From Clarireedia homoeocarpa (lineage: Eukaryota > Ascomycota > Leotiomycetes > Helotiales > Rutstroemiaceae): DNA of 64,000 bases. A program made the translations under genes and the position numbers. Below are positions 11,047 through 22,634 of this stretch, piece by piece. Location of the stretch: the NCBI GenBank assembly GCA_001465935.1, contig LNKV01000025.1:143609-207608 (forward strand), written 5' to 3'. The notes under the pieces are model-generated. The model was given only the letters and a program-made list of their open reading frames with translations. It had not been told where the DNA came from and ran no database searches. Each line of letters starts with the position of its first letter. Position 1 is the stretch's first letter.

Positions 11047-12138
11047 GTTCAGCCTTGGTGTTACAGAAACCAAATGGTCGGCCGTCATCCCAAGAAAGTA
11101 AAAGACATCAGTCTGCTTGAAAAAGGAATTAGATTGATGTTGTAGACTAATATTACTGATCAGCTTAGCAAAGTATCCTGAGTGTGCTCAAGATAATTCC
11201 AGGACATTCACTCACACATGTACAGTGTTGTCAGTAGTGCGCCCGTTCAGTGGTGCATAAGGTTACCCCGCTGTAGCCTTACGCGCTAGTGTAATAATGG
11301 ATACGATTCTTTGCACAGTCAACGGCCTCAGTTTTTATATATTCGAAACTGTACGGGCTGGCATTGCACTATTTTTACTGAACCAGGGAGGAAGAGAGTC
11401 AGTCGTAGGACTGTAAAATTAGACTGTAGAATAATGTGTATTAGAGCTGAACAAGGTAGAAGATTGGCTACTTGACTTCCGTACAAACTATAAAGTCACG
11501 TGTACTCAGGTATATCCTCAAATCCAGACATTTTGGCGATCAAATAGTACCCTGCCCGTATATAGCCGTTTGTATGCACTATTTCCCTTACATTCTGTGA
11601 CCCTTCGTACACACTAGTAGTCTGATCTACTACCCTCCCAATTTGCACTAGATTGCACGGTTTCCAGTACTGACAGCACTGCATCTATATTCACTTCAAT
11701 TCGTTTCGTTTCAATATTAAGAGCACTGGGGGCTTCTGACTGCAATAAGATCTCCTTTCTCATCTATTTCTTTACCCATTATCAAGCTCCAATTAATATA
11801 AACTCTTTATCACTCTAAGCCGATTTCAGCAAAGCGACATGATGGATCTGAAGGGACGATCTCGCATGAAGATAGTTCTATTGTGGATGAAATGCCTACT
11901 AGATGCAGTTAAGCAGCCTTTAGCACGCTGCTCAATGACTGCTAGAGGTTTGCTTCCGACAATTTTAATAGCTGCCAATGAAGAATCCTTGGTAGCACTT
12001 TTCTTATGCATATACCTCTGGGCGGTAGGGGCAGACCAGGAGCTAATGAATTTGCTAAGTATCAGCCTGTTTCGGAACTTCTATTATGCTGAGTGCCTCA
12101 CATTTTAGTGAGCTCTATAAGTGAATCGGCTGTAGTAG
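11047..12138. other. Gene-free, AT-rich intergenic DNA
   Basis: Upstream of the RBR gene. No coding signal. Short frames at 11496-12108 lack codon bias. Confidence 0.45.
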
Positions 12139-12395
12139 CACCAGTGGGTGTACTAAGTATCCGATCAACTTCGGATTTCTGATTGTTCAAGTGAAATCTG
12201 GACATTGAGAATTTACATATCTGGTTGTTCAAGCGCAATATGGACATTGAAAACTTATATATCTGATTATTCTAATACAATTTAATCATTAAGAACTCGT
12301 ATATACACTTGCTAGAGTAGAGATCTCAAAAGCATATATTTTAGTCGAATTATGAAGTTTTGGAGCTGATCGAATAGTTAATACACCCACTGGTG
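12139..12395. mobile_element. MITE-like inverted-repeat element, copy 1
   Basis: A 257-bp element with imperfect terminal inverted repeats. The left end starts CACCAGTGGGTGTACTAAG and the right end, read on the other strand, starts CACCAGTGGGTGTATTAAC; the similarity continues for about 35 bp. The interior is AT-rich with repeated units of the type TCTGATTGTTCAAG and GGACATTGAGAA. There is no coding capacity. Flanking GTAG on both sides could be a short target duplication. Four more copies occur at 17079, 49373, 52785 and 57608, so this is a dispersed family. The parent transposase cannot be named from the window. Confidence 0.75.
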
Positions 12396-14204
12396 GTAGC
12401 GCTTCAGTACAGAGCAATATCGGCAAGAACTTTCCTAATTCAGAAGAGACAGGCTCGATGACTCTCGTCATCAGTTCGCAAGTTCCTCGACCAGGTAATT
12501 GTAAATCTAAGCACATACAACCTTATCTCTCCTGCCATGAATTAAGTTTATGTTCCTCTGCAGCAGATAGCTACTTAGTGACACCGTATCTCTAATATTC
12601 CAGTCATGTATCGCGAAGCAAGAAAGTGTTTTCAACGTCCGGATCATACAACTAGATGGAATATAGCTCGCCACATTGTCTTGCTACGAATAATATAGGA
12701 CCGCAACTTTGCTGACAAGGCTATTTGCGGTGGCTTTACGGCGGAGAAACAGCTGGCAGAATAATAACCAAAACAGCATGTGGTTGTTTCAAATAAATCG
12801 TCAAACAGCGAGTTACGTATTCAGAATAATAAATATCTTCGAAGATCATGGAGATCTTAGAAAAGGCTTTCGCTTTAAAGTATTTTGAGTAATCGTGTCA
12901 ATAATTCCCCAACTGCGGGAAGTCCCACCTATCCCTTTCTCCAAAACATCCATCATAGCGGACCAGATCGCGATATCTGTTGATAGCTTCAATCATTGAG
13001 CCTGGTATGCTGTTCCAGGTTCACCTGACAAACCCAACACTGTATATTGCACCATGTCTCGCTGATACTTCGCTATGATCTATTTTCCCAACTCAGTCAA
13101 CTTATTCGTGACTGTAAATAGAAGGCTATAGTATCATTTGCCGTGCTGCTAGACGAAAGCCGGAAGTAAGTATGACTTACTTAGTTGACTTGGTTTAAGG
13201 CTCGATTGTCATGAAACTAATGCATATGAAGCTATGGGCTGATACATCGGCGAGACCTATGCACTGCGGAAGTGAACGATACCATCCATGCGACTCGACA
13301 TTGAGTGCAGACCTGAGGAGCGTCTTCCAATTGGGGGGTAGAAATATGCACTTAAAGCCAATGGAACAATGTTTGTATAGCTGCTATATCAATTGATCCC
13401 AACGTCCGGCGGGTTTTTTTCGTGGATATATTGCGAGAGGCTGAATTCTTTGAAGTCTTGAAGTATTTTGTGATCATATTCAATGATACTGAGTATGCTC
13501 CGGTTGTACTATACTAACTGGCCTGGTAAACACCGTATGAAAGGGCCCTCAATGGAACAACCCCCTTCAAAGGTTCCACCGAGATATCATAATCAATGCT
13601 AATATTTGAGTCAAAGAATGGTGATATCGAACTCGAGACAATAACAACCTTCATTAGTTTTTGGTCGGTCGTGTACATACACAGTAAAAACTGCATGGGT
13701 AGCATGCACTACCAGCGCCACCGCTTTTGTTCTGCCACCAACAAATTTAGCCCGACCAAGCCCTAGCTAAGCTGTCAGATTCAGAAAACTAAATTGAAAT
13801 GATGTTCCCTATCTTTAAGAATCCTACAGTTTCATATGTCTTATTTCTGTCTGGAATGCATCTCAGCAATGGTTTTAGGTTGAGTAGTTTACTAGAGTGA
13901 GAGGATGAGGGGCTAGCCCGTTCGCTTAGCTTTTGTCCCCCCCTGAAATCACAATTGCTGTAGATATCAAACGCAATATCTTAGAACTTTTAAATAGTCC
14001 GAACACTGCGGAAGCTAGTACAGAATAGTGTGTCCCACTTCGGCACGCTAGAGTCTCTACACAAAATAGCTAAAATAGAATTAAATCAATTTGTCATTCA
14101 TAGGTCTACACAGCCATCTTGGGGGAGAGTTATCGAGAAAAAACGAAGCAGCTATCGTGACCTCTTCAATAGAAGCCAAAAAAGGTCCAAAAATGCAAAA
14201 ATTG
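12396..14204. other. Gene-free intergenic DNA
   Basis: About 1.8 kb with many stops in all frames and mixed composition. I see no gene, repeat array or RNA. Confidence 0.45.
14197..14201 (-). terminator. Pol III terminator of tRNA-Leu
   Basis: A run of five T on the minus strand, 4 nt after the tRNA 3' end. Confidence 0.8.
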
Positions 14205-14304
14205 TGATCAGAGTGGGACTCGAACCCACGCCACTTTCGTGACCAGGAATTAATGCTAAGGAGTTGCCTTAACCTGGCGCCATAACCAGCTCGGCCATCT
14301 GACC
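14205..14304 (-). tRNA. tRNA-Leu(AAG) with an 18-nt intron
   Basis: The minus strand folds as a class II tRNA. The acceptor GGTCAGA pairs with TCTGATC (one G-U). The D arm has GCC/GGC, the anticodon stem CCAGG/CCTGG, a long variable arm CAC-GAAA-GTG, and the T arm GTGGG-TTCGAGT-CCCAC. The anticodon AAG is complementary to 14268-14270 and reads CUU. An 18-nt intron (14249-14266) sits one base 3' of the anticodon, the canonical 37/38 position. A TTTTT run at 14197-14201 is the Pol III terminator. Confidence 0.96.
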
Positions 14305-15093
14305 TTTTTATTTGTTGAAAACGACCTCTTATTGTTTTATATATTCAAATTTCAAACTTAGGCGACTCCAGAACATCGTTCCCGAGAGCTTATGGATTTC
14401 GGCCGACTAAATGCCTAATTACGAGCCCTGTAAGCTTTTAGTGCCTCTCTAGTAGCATTTGAATGAAACAAAAGGCAAAATTATTATTCTTTGAATTGTT
14501 TGAGCGGTTTCTGTCCTATTTTGGTCACGTGATGGCTAAATTCTAGCAGTTCCATCTTTGTGGCAGAAAGCCTGACCGCCTTTGTAACTCTACCCCGCCA
14601 CCCCTCCTGCCACAGATATTTATCGGATATTTATCGATTGATTGATTGACCGGGTTTAGGACAATTGAAGTACTTTATAAGTACTCTATTTATTACAAAA
14701 ATGGTAGTTTACTTGATGCGGGAAAAAAATATCGATTTGGCAACTTATTGTTGAAATGTTCTTGGAACAAGCGAGCCTGGGCCTTCCTTTTCTGCTTCAG
14801 GTGTGACGGCTGCACACAGCCCGCATTAGCCATTGCATTTGCCCAGCATAGATGCCACTTAATTAAGGGTATCGCTAAGTATAGCCCTAGTCATTTAGTC
14901 ATATATAAAGTCCCTCTTCTTGTACATAGCTTTAGTCTTCAGTTCAATATTCTAAGGTCATTCAGCACTTTTATTAGTAGTCTCGTCACATCAGGTTTAT
15001 TATCAGCTTCATATTCCTCTCGGTCTCTACTACCCTTCTCAATTGCGAACAGCTCTCTCTCTCTACGCTTTTTTTTATTACACCCTTAAATCA
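14305..15093. other. Intergenic region with a possible promoter
   Basis: No gene. A TATATAAA box at about 14901-14908 and a C/T-rich tract at 15015-15070 precede the doubtful coding patch starting at 15094, a typical fungal promoter arrangement. Confidence 0.35.
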
Positions 15094-15805
15094 TGATAAA
15101 ATCACGGTTATCGCCATCGGCGCCATCCATATATCAGCATAGTGCATAGTTTCGGAGGGCTGCCCGGATGATTCTGAATAACAAAACGATTACCACACCT
15201 TTTCACAGAAAACCTTCGAGCCACTCACTTCCGAATCTGAGGAACTACTCTCTGCATCGGAAGATGGCAATCTATCTTCATTGAGTACCTCAAGAGCTCG
15301 CACAAACACAGAAAACGAAATGGGTTTTGAGAGTAATGGTCCCGAAGCTGGTAGCGACGAAGGTGACAAGACTAAGCAGAAGAAGAATGAAAGTAAAGAG
15401 GCAAAGAATAAGAGTAATGTTATTCTGCTGATACCTGCTTCAGCGCCTGTCTAGTCCATATCTCTACTTAGTCTCCGATAAACCGAGTAAGAAACGTAGG
15501 GCAGATGAGGAGCCACCCGAAGAGGTTCTGGTCACATTCAATGGAGCAAGAGACTACAATCAACTTTTGTTTTACGACCTCCGGAGACACGCGCACACTC
15601 GGTTCTCTATGAGAGCTTGTCCTCGAGCTACGGGGAAAGAACCCATATAAGACTTCTCCAAGCCGATGACATCAAGAAAGGATTACCTATCATAAATTAC
15701 TGGTCTACAGGAAAGTTCGTCAAGCTCAGAACGGGTCCACCTCGCACACCAGAAAAGAGGTTTAAGATCATGGATGGCGTTTCGGAAAGAAAGCAGAATC
15801 TTTAA
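15094..15805 (+). pseudogene. Uncertain or decayed multi-exon gene
   Basis: Coding-like stretches sit in different frames. After a good acceptor (TTTTCACAG, ending about 15204) comes an acidic, Ser/Glu/Lys-rich segment starting KTFEPLTSESEELLSASED and ending near 15417. Downstream are EEPPEEVLVTFNGARDYN and, in another frame, RAHSVLYESLSSSYGERTHI running to a TAA at 15803-15805. A TATA box and pyrimidine tract lie upstream of an ATG at 15094. I could not find donor/acceptor pairs joining all pieces in frame, so it is either a lineage-specific gene with unusual splicing or a decayed one. No family recognised. Confidence 0.3.
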
Positions 15806-16277
15806 AATGTCAGGACTCGCAACGAGTTTCTCGTTGGGTGAACAGGCGTACCGTTTCATATCTGATGTTGCCTGTGTTCTTCGTACATACGAATTCGAAG
15901 GGAGATTCCCAAATTGGTAAAATAAATTAATGCGTATTGTGCAAATTCTTCTTCTTTTATATATGAGAGTGGATCGACAACAAGGGGATACGAGAGTCGG
16001 GAATCCAGAATAAGACTAGAGAAGAAGGTTCGCTCTCGGTTATTAAAAGAGAAGGAAGGAAGGAGGAAAGAGGTGATAGTAGTGAGCCTGCCTCCAAGAT
16101 GTCCAGAAAAAATCGATGTTCGGATTTGAAATTCATCAACTATCTGTTCTGAATATCTTCAATCTACTGATTCTCACTGTTACAGGAATTTGATTCCTAC
16201 AAACATTCCTTATACGTTTATTTACTGCAAGTTACAAAATCATCTCTATTTCTTAGTTCGTATCACTATTCCTAGCA
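15806..16277. other. Intergenic, no gene seen
   Basis: About 470 bp of AT-rich sequence with no supported feature. Confidence 0.4.
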
Positions 16278-16547
16278 ATGCCTAAGTAAGCTATATATCA
16301 AGAATAAATAATAAGTTCCCTTTTGCTAACTCCCATCGCTCGCAGATCGAAAAGAGACCGTGGCCCTAAGTATACACAAAGAACAATTGAGAGATCAGCT
16401 CAGCATAAGGAAAGGGTTGCGAAACAACGCGCAGAGAGAGCTAAGAGACATGGCTCCACTGGGGATAAAGACGGATGGAAAAGGGAAAGTTCTTCCTATT
16501 ATTTCGTTCCGGGAAATGGCCGTAAGTTTCCTCTCTCGGACCTCTAA
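16278..16547 (+). CDS. Hypothetical small basic protein
   Basis: The start ATGCCTAA is followed by a text-book intron (16286-16345; GTAAGC, branch GCTAAC, acceptor CGCAG). Joining gives a 69-aa very basic peptide beginning MPKSKRDRGPKYTQRTIERS and continuing with an Arg/Lys/Ala/Glu helix. A GTAAGT near 16519 could start a further intron, and another frame (16360-16689) also looks weakly coding. It may be a fragment of a decayed gene. No family recognised. Confidence 0.28.
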
Positions 16548-16689
16548 TAACAGTCAGAATATCGAAAACGAACCCACTGACACTGTCCCGGAAGACCTAG
16601 TCACTATGCAGAAGATTAGAGATATAGCAGCACAATTTTCAAAGAGCATAACAACTCGATGCGCAAGTCATTTCTACTGTTCTCGATAG

Positions 16690-17078
16690 GGACACGTTTG
16701 TGAAAGGATGCTTCCACAATTCCTCTTCAATGCAGAAATAACAAGCGAGTAATAATACCCAATGGACTTTTGGACAATGGAAACATTTCAAATGCCTCAG
16801 ATTCTCTAGGGAAATGGTTGGATAATAGTAATCAATTGCAACACATTGTCCCAAATCTACTTGTGCTTTCTGCGCTGGGAAGGCTTCCTATTCATATGAC
16901 CGTATCAGACCCGCTAGCTTCACATGCAAGTCACCAGCAGCAGCACAGTTGGCTGATCGCGAAGACAGAAGAGTATATCATGTTAAAACGTAAATTATCA
17001 CCCTCAATGTCTTTTCAAAACCGAGCCTGAGTATACGACATGGTTTTGCAGTTCTGCCAACACATAACGCTTACGACG
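16690..17078. other. Intergenic, no gene seen
   Basis: No supported feature between the doubtful small gene and MITE copy 2. Confidence 0.4.
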
Positions 17079-17250
17079 CATCGGTAGGTGTACTGACTAT
17101 CTGACCAAATTGGGACTTCTGATTGTTCAAGTGGAATTTGAGCATTAAGAGCTCGTATATACACCTGCCAGAATAAAGCTCACAAAGGTAATATTGTGGA
17201 TGAATAACAGAGTTTTGCAGCTGGTCGATGGAATATTACACCCACCGGTG
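17079..17250. mobile_element. MITE-like inverted-repeat element, copy 2
   Basis: Left end CATCGGTAGGTGTACTGAC; right end, on the other strand, CACCGGTGGGTGTAATATT. Both ends match the copy at 12139, including the following GACCA(A/G) block. The interior repeats TTCTGATTGTTCAAGTGGAA and an ATATACAC(C/T)TGCCAGAATA block. At 172 bp it is shorter than copy 1 and has an internal deletion. Confidence 0.7.
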
Positions 17251-17597
17251 ATATGTGTGATTGTGATATGATGCAAAACACCCTAAGGTGTTTGACTCCT
17301 CTCCGGATCTCGATGTCTAAACGCTGTCGTGATCGTATGGATAGTATCATGATAAGAAAAATGTAGATATATATCCTCATCTATGTCTGTCTACATAAAA
17401 TAAGTACACTATAGTTTTTGGTGCCGTTCTAGCGAGGACATGTAATTAATGCCATACCACACGATTTCCTAACGCCAGTAAACCAACCAGCCAACCTGTT
17501 TCCAGCCACTATTCATAACCGTGATCATAATTCGACTTTCCTTCATGCATCAATTCATTCATTGGTTCATTCGTCCCTCATCTATCATTCGCATAAT
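17251..17597. other. Intergenic, no gene seen
   Basis: 3' flank of the BCKDH E1-beta gene; nothing else supported. Confidence 0.4.
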
Positions 17598-18999
17598 TTA
17601 GTACTCAATAGACTTCTTGATCGCATCATAAACCCCTATCAGAATCGTCAGCGTCCATCACCAAAGAAGGCTTGTAAAATCCGTAAAGGAGAGTTGGGAA
17701 TTGAACTCACTTGCAACATCTGGCACATTAAACCTCTCAAACATCAACGGCATATGAATCGCCCAACCCGCAACCCTCTTAACCGGCGCCTCCAACCTCA
17801 AAAACGTCTCCCAATCTCCTTGAATACTCGCCGCCACCTCCGCCCCCACTCCGGCATTCACCATACTCTCATGCACAACCACACACCTCCCGGTCTTTCT
17901 GACACTCCGCAAAACTGTCTCCTTGTCCCACGGATACACAGTCCTGAGATCGATCAATTCAATACTGACACCTAGGTCCCGTTCAGCGGCTTGTAAGGCG
18001 GCTGAGCATGTATACATCGGGTGCCCATACGAGACTAGTGTGAGATCTTTACCGGGCTTGACGATTTCAGCGACGGAGAGGGGCAGAGTGTAGTGCTCGA
18101 CGGGGACTTGCTCGACGGCGGCGCGGTACAGAGCTTTAGGTTCCATGAAGATGCAGGGGTCGGGGCTTTGGATCGCGGACAGAAGAAGTCCTTTGGCTTG
18201 GATGGGGGAGCGCGGCATGATTACGCGGAGTCCGGGGATGTGTGTGAAGAGTGATTCGGGGGATTGAGAATGGTATCTATGTGTAACAATAGTTAGTCAA
18301 GTTCTGCATATGTTTATGACTGAGATTGGATAGCAGAGATAAGTAGCGCAAAGAGGACGAAAAAAAGAGGATCACAAACAGCGCTCCATGTCCCACCGCA
18401 CCACACGGCATCCTAACCGTCAAACCGCCCAATCCCCGCCCACACTCCCCATCCCTATACCTCCACTTCGCCGCCTCATTCACCAGCTGATCAAATGCCG
18501 GGTACACGTAATCGGCAAACTGAATCTCAGCAATTGCCTTCATGCCCTCCGCCGCAGCACCAATCGCAAACCCAATAATTCCCTGCTCGCTCAACGGCGT
18601 GTTGAATACACGCTCGGAGCCGAATTGCTCTGCGAGTCCCATGCTGCACCGAAATACACCACCAAATGCGACGTCTTCGCCGAAGAGGAGCGCATTCTCG
18701 TCGCGCTGAAGGGCCAGTGAGAGGGCGTCGTTGATGGATTGGAAGAGGTTCATGCGTTTGGTTGTGCCGGCGCGGATGTCGGGCGGAAGTTCATGATTGG
18801 AGAGCGCGGACGAGGTGCTGTGGCAGAGGATTGGAGTGGTATTGTAATCGATTGGGGTGTTTAGTTTGGCTTGTGGAGGATGAGTGGAGTATGATTTCTG
18901 GAGTGATCTTGTGCTTCTTCGCACATTGTGGATAACTGGTAGGGAACGGAAGGAAGAGAATTGCGGTTGCAGAAGACGGATTCGTGTGGTTGTTCGCAT
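17598..18999 (-). CDS. Branched-chain 2-oxoacid dehydrogenase E1 component, beta subunit (mitochondrial)
   Basis: With the alpha subunit this decarboxylates the keto acids of Val, Leu and Ile in the mitochondrial matrix. Exons 18380-18999, 17711-18276 and 17598-17635 give 407 aa. The N-terminus (MRTTTRIRLLQPQF, rich in Arg/Ser, no acidic residues) is a mitochondrial presequence; this ATG is preferred over one at 19125. The transketolase-type pyrimidine domain has LFGEDVAFGGVFR, FNTPLSEQGIIGFAIG and EIQFADYVYPAFDQ. The first junction rebuilds GHGALYHSQSPES and the second PDVARVYDAIKKSIEY, the usual C-terminus. The swivel domain has ELIDLRTVYPWD. Length matches the family. It is divergent from the exo-glucanase gene, with 489 bp between the starts. 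Confidence 0.95.
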
Positions 19000-19488
19000 G
19001 GTGTGGTGTGTGTATATGTGTGTGTGTGTATGACGTTCTACTGCAGAATGGGAATTGAACGTTGTATACTTGTACGAGATTGTTCCATGGTGGTATGGAA
19101 GATTCTGAGGGTATTTGATGTACAAAAGGCGGAGAAGAGGGGACTAAACTACTGCTGGCTTGTCACAACGAGAATCTGGGGATGGGATGGGAAGCTTACG
19201 CCGCTTCTAACCGATTGGTTCGGCGCCGGAAGATCATTTATACAGATATCTCTGTAGGTAAGGATTGGCGGTGGATGCACTGTGGATAGTTGCTGTGGAA
19301 ACCTTGACAACGAATTTATTGGTTTACGTATACAGGGTACGTACTTGGCTTCTTGGTAGAATACTTGATATGAAAACGAATTGCGATTGATTTTTGGCGT
19401 AAAAATGCTAATTCGGTAAGAGGAATGCGATTTCGTTAACATTGTTTTGTATGCATATCCTCTCTGAGCGCGAGAAGTACCGCAGAGA
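19000..19488. promoter_or_regulatory. Bidirectional promoter region, BCKDH E1-beta / exo-glucanase
   Basis: 489 bp between two divergent start codons. Near the E1-beta start there is a TG/CA-rich tract. No specific factor site is claimed. Confidence 0.4.
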
Positions 19489-22115
19489 ATGGCAAGAGAT
19501 GGGGAGAGTGCGCATCACAACGAAAGACGAGCGGCGCGAAAAGCTAGATCTGAAGCTGGGGACTCTACGCCGCAGACTTTGTCGGCATCCGCGCTTGCGG
19601 CATTGAACGAACAGAATCTGAGGGAGAAACGGAGGCAGGAAAGGGAGAAAGCAAGGGACAGTGGTAGGAGCCCTCATAAGGAGGAGAGGAAAGGGCGAAG
19701 GAGTACATTTGCGGAAGAAGCAGAAGCGCCAAATAAGGACCGACGGAGGAGAGAGAGTGCGCATGCCGATCGACAACCAGAAAGGAGGAAAAGGGGCGGA
19801 CTTACTGATGATGAGCGAGAATTGTCGCCCAGGAAAGCTGCGTACACCGACGATGAACGGAGTTCACCTAGGAAACCTGCGTATAGAACGAATGACGAGG
19901 CAGAATCACCAAGGAAGGCTACCAGAAAGAAAAATAGACCGTACATTGACGATGAATGGGATTCATCGAGGACTTACACAGAGGATGAGATGGACTCTCC
20001 GGATCGAGACAGAAGACAAAGGAAGAAGAACGCGTACCTTGAAATAGAACCAGACTCGCCAAGGAAATCAAGTCGAACGAGAGGCGGGGTTTTTGGTGAA
20101 GAAACGGCTATAGATCCCCCACTCAACTACAAAAAGAGAAGGCCGGAGAAAAGGATAGTTAGTGGCGCACTTCTTGAGGAAGGCGATGCACGTAATTTGA
20201 AGCAAAGAAGGGCTCCTAGCGGCACAACCCCACAGGAAGGTTACACTCTCAAGCATCCAAAAGGATTGAGAGGCGGTTATGCGCCTACAGAATCAAGTTA
20301 CGAAGACAATAAGTACATAGAGAGCGATGAGGACTTTAGAAAAAGAAGGAAACGTACATGTGAGTGGATGGTGAAGAGCTTGTTGGCGATATAAACTGAT
20401 GGATATAGGGACTGTAATTGGCGTCGCTCTAGTCATTTTGATTATTATCATAGCAATCGCAGTGAGCGCCAGTAAGAAGCACAAGTCTAGCTCCTCTTCG
20501 GCTACATCTCCAACATCTAGTGGAGCCCCTCCAAACTCAAACCTAGATGGCATGTCGGAGGATGATATTCCAATAGCGGCTAGAGGTACATATCTGGATC
20601 CTTTTACGTGGTATGATACTTCGGATTTCAATGTTACATATACAAATGAAACAGTTGGAGATCTTCCAGTCATGGGCTTGAATACATCATACAGTGACGA
20701 CGTTGCTCCGAATGCGAATGCTCCCAAGATTTCGGCAAAATGGGGTGCTTTTACTTCACGACCTGCACGGGGTGTCAATCTAGGAGGTTGGCTTTCTATC
20801 GAACCTTTTATTACTCCTTCATTATTTAACTCGTATTCATCCGCTGATGGAATAATCGATGAATGGACATTAACGAGTAAATTGGGTGCTACCGCCGCCG
20901 CGTCGACTCTCGAGAAACACTATGCAACCTTCGTTACCGAGCAAACCTTTGCGGATATCGCCGCCGCGGGACTGGATCATGTTAGAATTCCGTACTCTTA
21001 CTGGGCCGTCATAACCTACGACGATGACCCGTACGTCTTTCGCACCTCTTGGCGGTACTTACTTCGGGGGATCGAGTGGGCACGCAAGCACGGCCTTCGT
21101 ATCAACCTTGATCTACATGGCCTTCCTGGTTCTCAAAATGGTTGGAACCACTCTGGACGGCAAGGAGTAATTGGATGGCTAAATGGGACAAATGGTAACC
21201 TTAACGCACAACGCAGCATTGAGATTCACGACCGACTTTCCAAATTCTTCGCTCAAGACCGCTACAAGAACATCATCAGTTTCTATGGTCTCGCCAATGA
21301 ACCGAGGATGACAGCTCTCAATGTCACCGCTGTACTTGACTGGACCTCTACCGTTACGGATCTCGTTACTAAAAATGGCATCAATGCGTATATAGTCATC
21401 GGAGATGGCTTCCGAGGATTAGAGAACTGGCAAGGCGACCTTACTAGCTACTCGAATCTGGTTCTGGATGTACATCAATACGTCATCTTCAACAGTGGAC
21501 AGATTGTCTACAACCACACCGAAAAAGTCACTTATGCTTGTTCCGGCTGGACGCAACAAACCGAGATCTCCATGGACAAATCCACTGGCTTCGGCCCCAC
21601 CATGGTCGCTGAATGGTCCCAAGCAGACACTGATTGCGCCACTTATCTTACGAACGTGAACCAGGGAAATCGCTGGGAAGGTACTTATAACACAGGAGAT
21701 AGCTCGACGGCGCAAACGACGCCGGATTGTCCAACGCAGAATAGCCAGTGCAGTTGTGCAAATGCGAATGCGGAGCCGAGTACCTACAGTGATACTTATA
21801 AGGAGTTTTTGCAGATGTTTGCCGAAGCGCAGATGCATAGTTTTGAGTTAAGTTGGGGATGGTTTTATTGGACTTGGAAGACGGAGACGAGTAAAGGGGG
21901 TGGGGCGCAGTGGAGTAAGTTCTTCCGTTCAGTCTTATATTCCTTCTCAAATATGGAATGGCTGCTAGTATTGTGGAAAAAAGAACGCATGCTAACTTAT
22001 AGTAGGCTATGAGCGAGGTTTGGCTGCTGGGATTCTTCCTAAATTGGCGTATAAGCCAGATTTCAATTGTTCGGCGACAATACCGAGTTTCAGTGGACTG
22101 CCCGAGTATTACTGA
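19489..22115 (+). CDS. exgD: Membrane-anchored glucan 1,3-beta-glucosidase (GH5, ExgD type)
   Basis: A type II membrane exo-1,3-beta-glucanase acting on cell-wall glucan. Exons 19489-20359, 20409-21914 and 22006-22115 give 828 aa. Residues 1-290 are a cytoplasmic, charged, low-complexity region with recurrent D-E-x-x-SPRK repeats. The first junction creates the single membrane helix (TVIGVALVILIIIIAIAVSA). Then follows the GH5 catalytic domain: RGVNLGGWLSIEPFITPSLF, the acid/base Glu in YGLANEPRM (about residue 588) and the nucleophile Glu in MVAEWSQADTDC (about 690). The last exon gives YERGLAAGILPKLAY and SGLPEYY at the end. The unusually long N-terminal tail is a known trait of the D-type enzymes. 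Confidence 0.93.
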
Positions 22116-22634
22116 GCTATGACTTGTGTTTTGTGCGGTTAGGCGTTGATCGGAAAAGTACATATAGATGGACTGATGATAGCGATTTAGATGATGTGCA
22201 TATTGCTGGGCGTATAGGACATGTTGATGTTTTATAGATGATCACGAGGATGAATAATGTTTGAAGTAGGATGATGAAGGGTTGAGATATATGGTTTATG
22301 TAGTATGTACATAGCTGAGCCTAATAGATAGAATACTTTATAAGCTAAGGATATCCTCTTGATATCTTCATCTCCCGCAGTCAATAGGACTTTTACAAAC
22401 CTTTAAACTTGAGCGACAGTTTGACAAAATGTTCGCCGGCGGAGACGAGTCTGTGTAACCTTCATTACGTATTGCGGGGTGATATTACTTCTGGGAAACG
22501 CCGTCCTTCAAGAGCTCAGCCCCTCCTCGGCCTCAGCGACCCTTATCTTCAACCGCGAAGTAAGAATTTGAAAATGAAATTTATCGTCTTGAATCAACAG
22601 ATTTGCTCCAAGAACTGTATCTACCTTCTCAGTC
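22116..22634. other. Intergenic, no gene seen
   Basis: 3' flank of the exo-glucanase and presumed promoter of the next gene. Confidence 0.45.

Noticed and set aside
14646..15089. 147-codon open frame on the plus strand
   Set aside because: It covers a TATA box and pyrimidine tract typical of a promoter and shows no domain or credible codon pattern.
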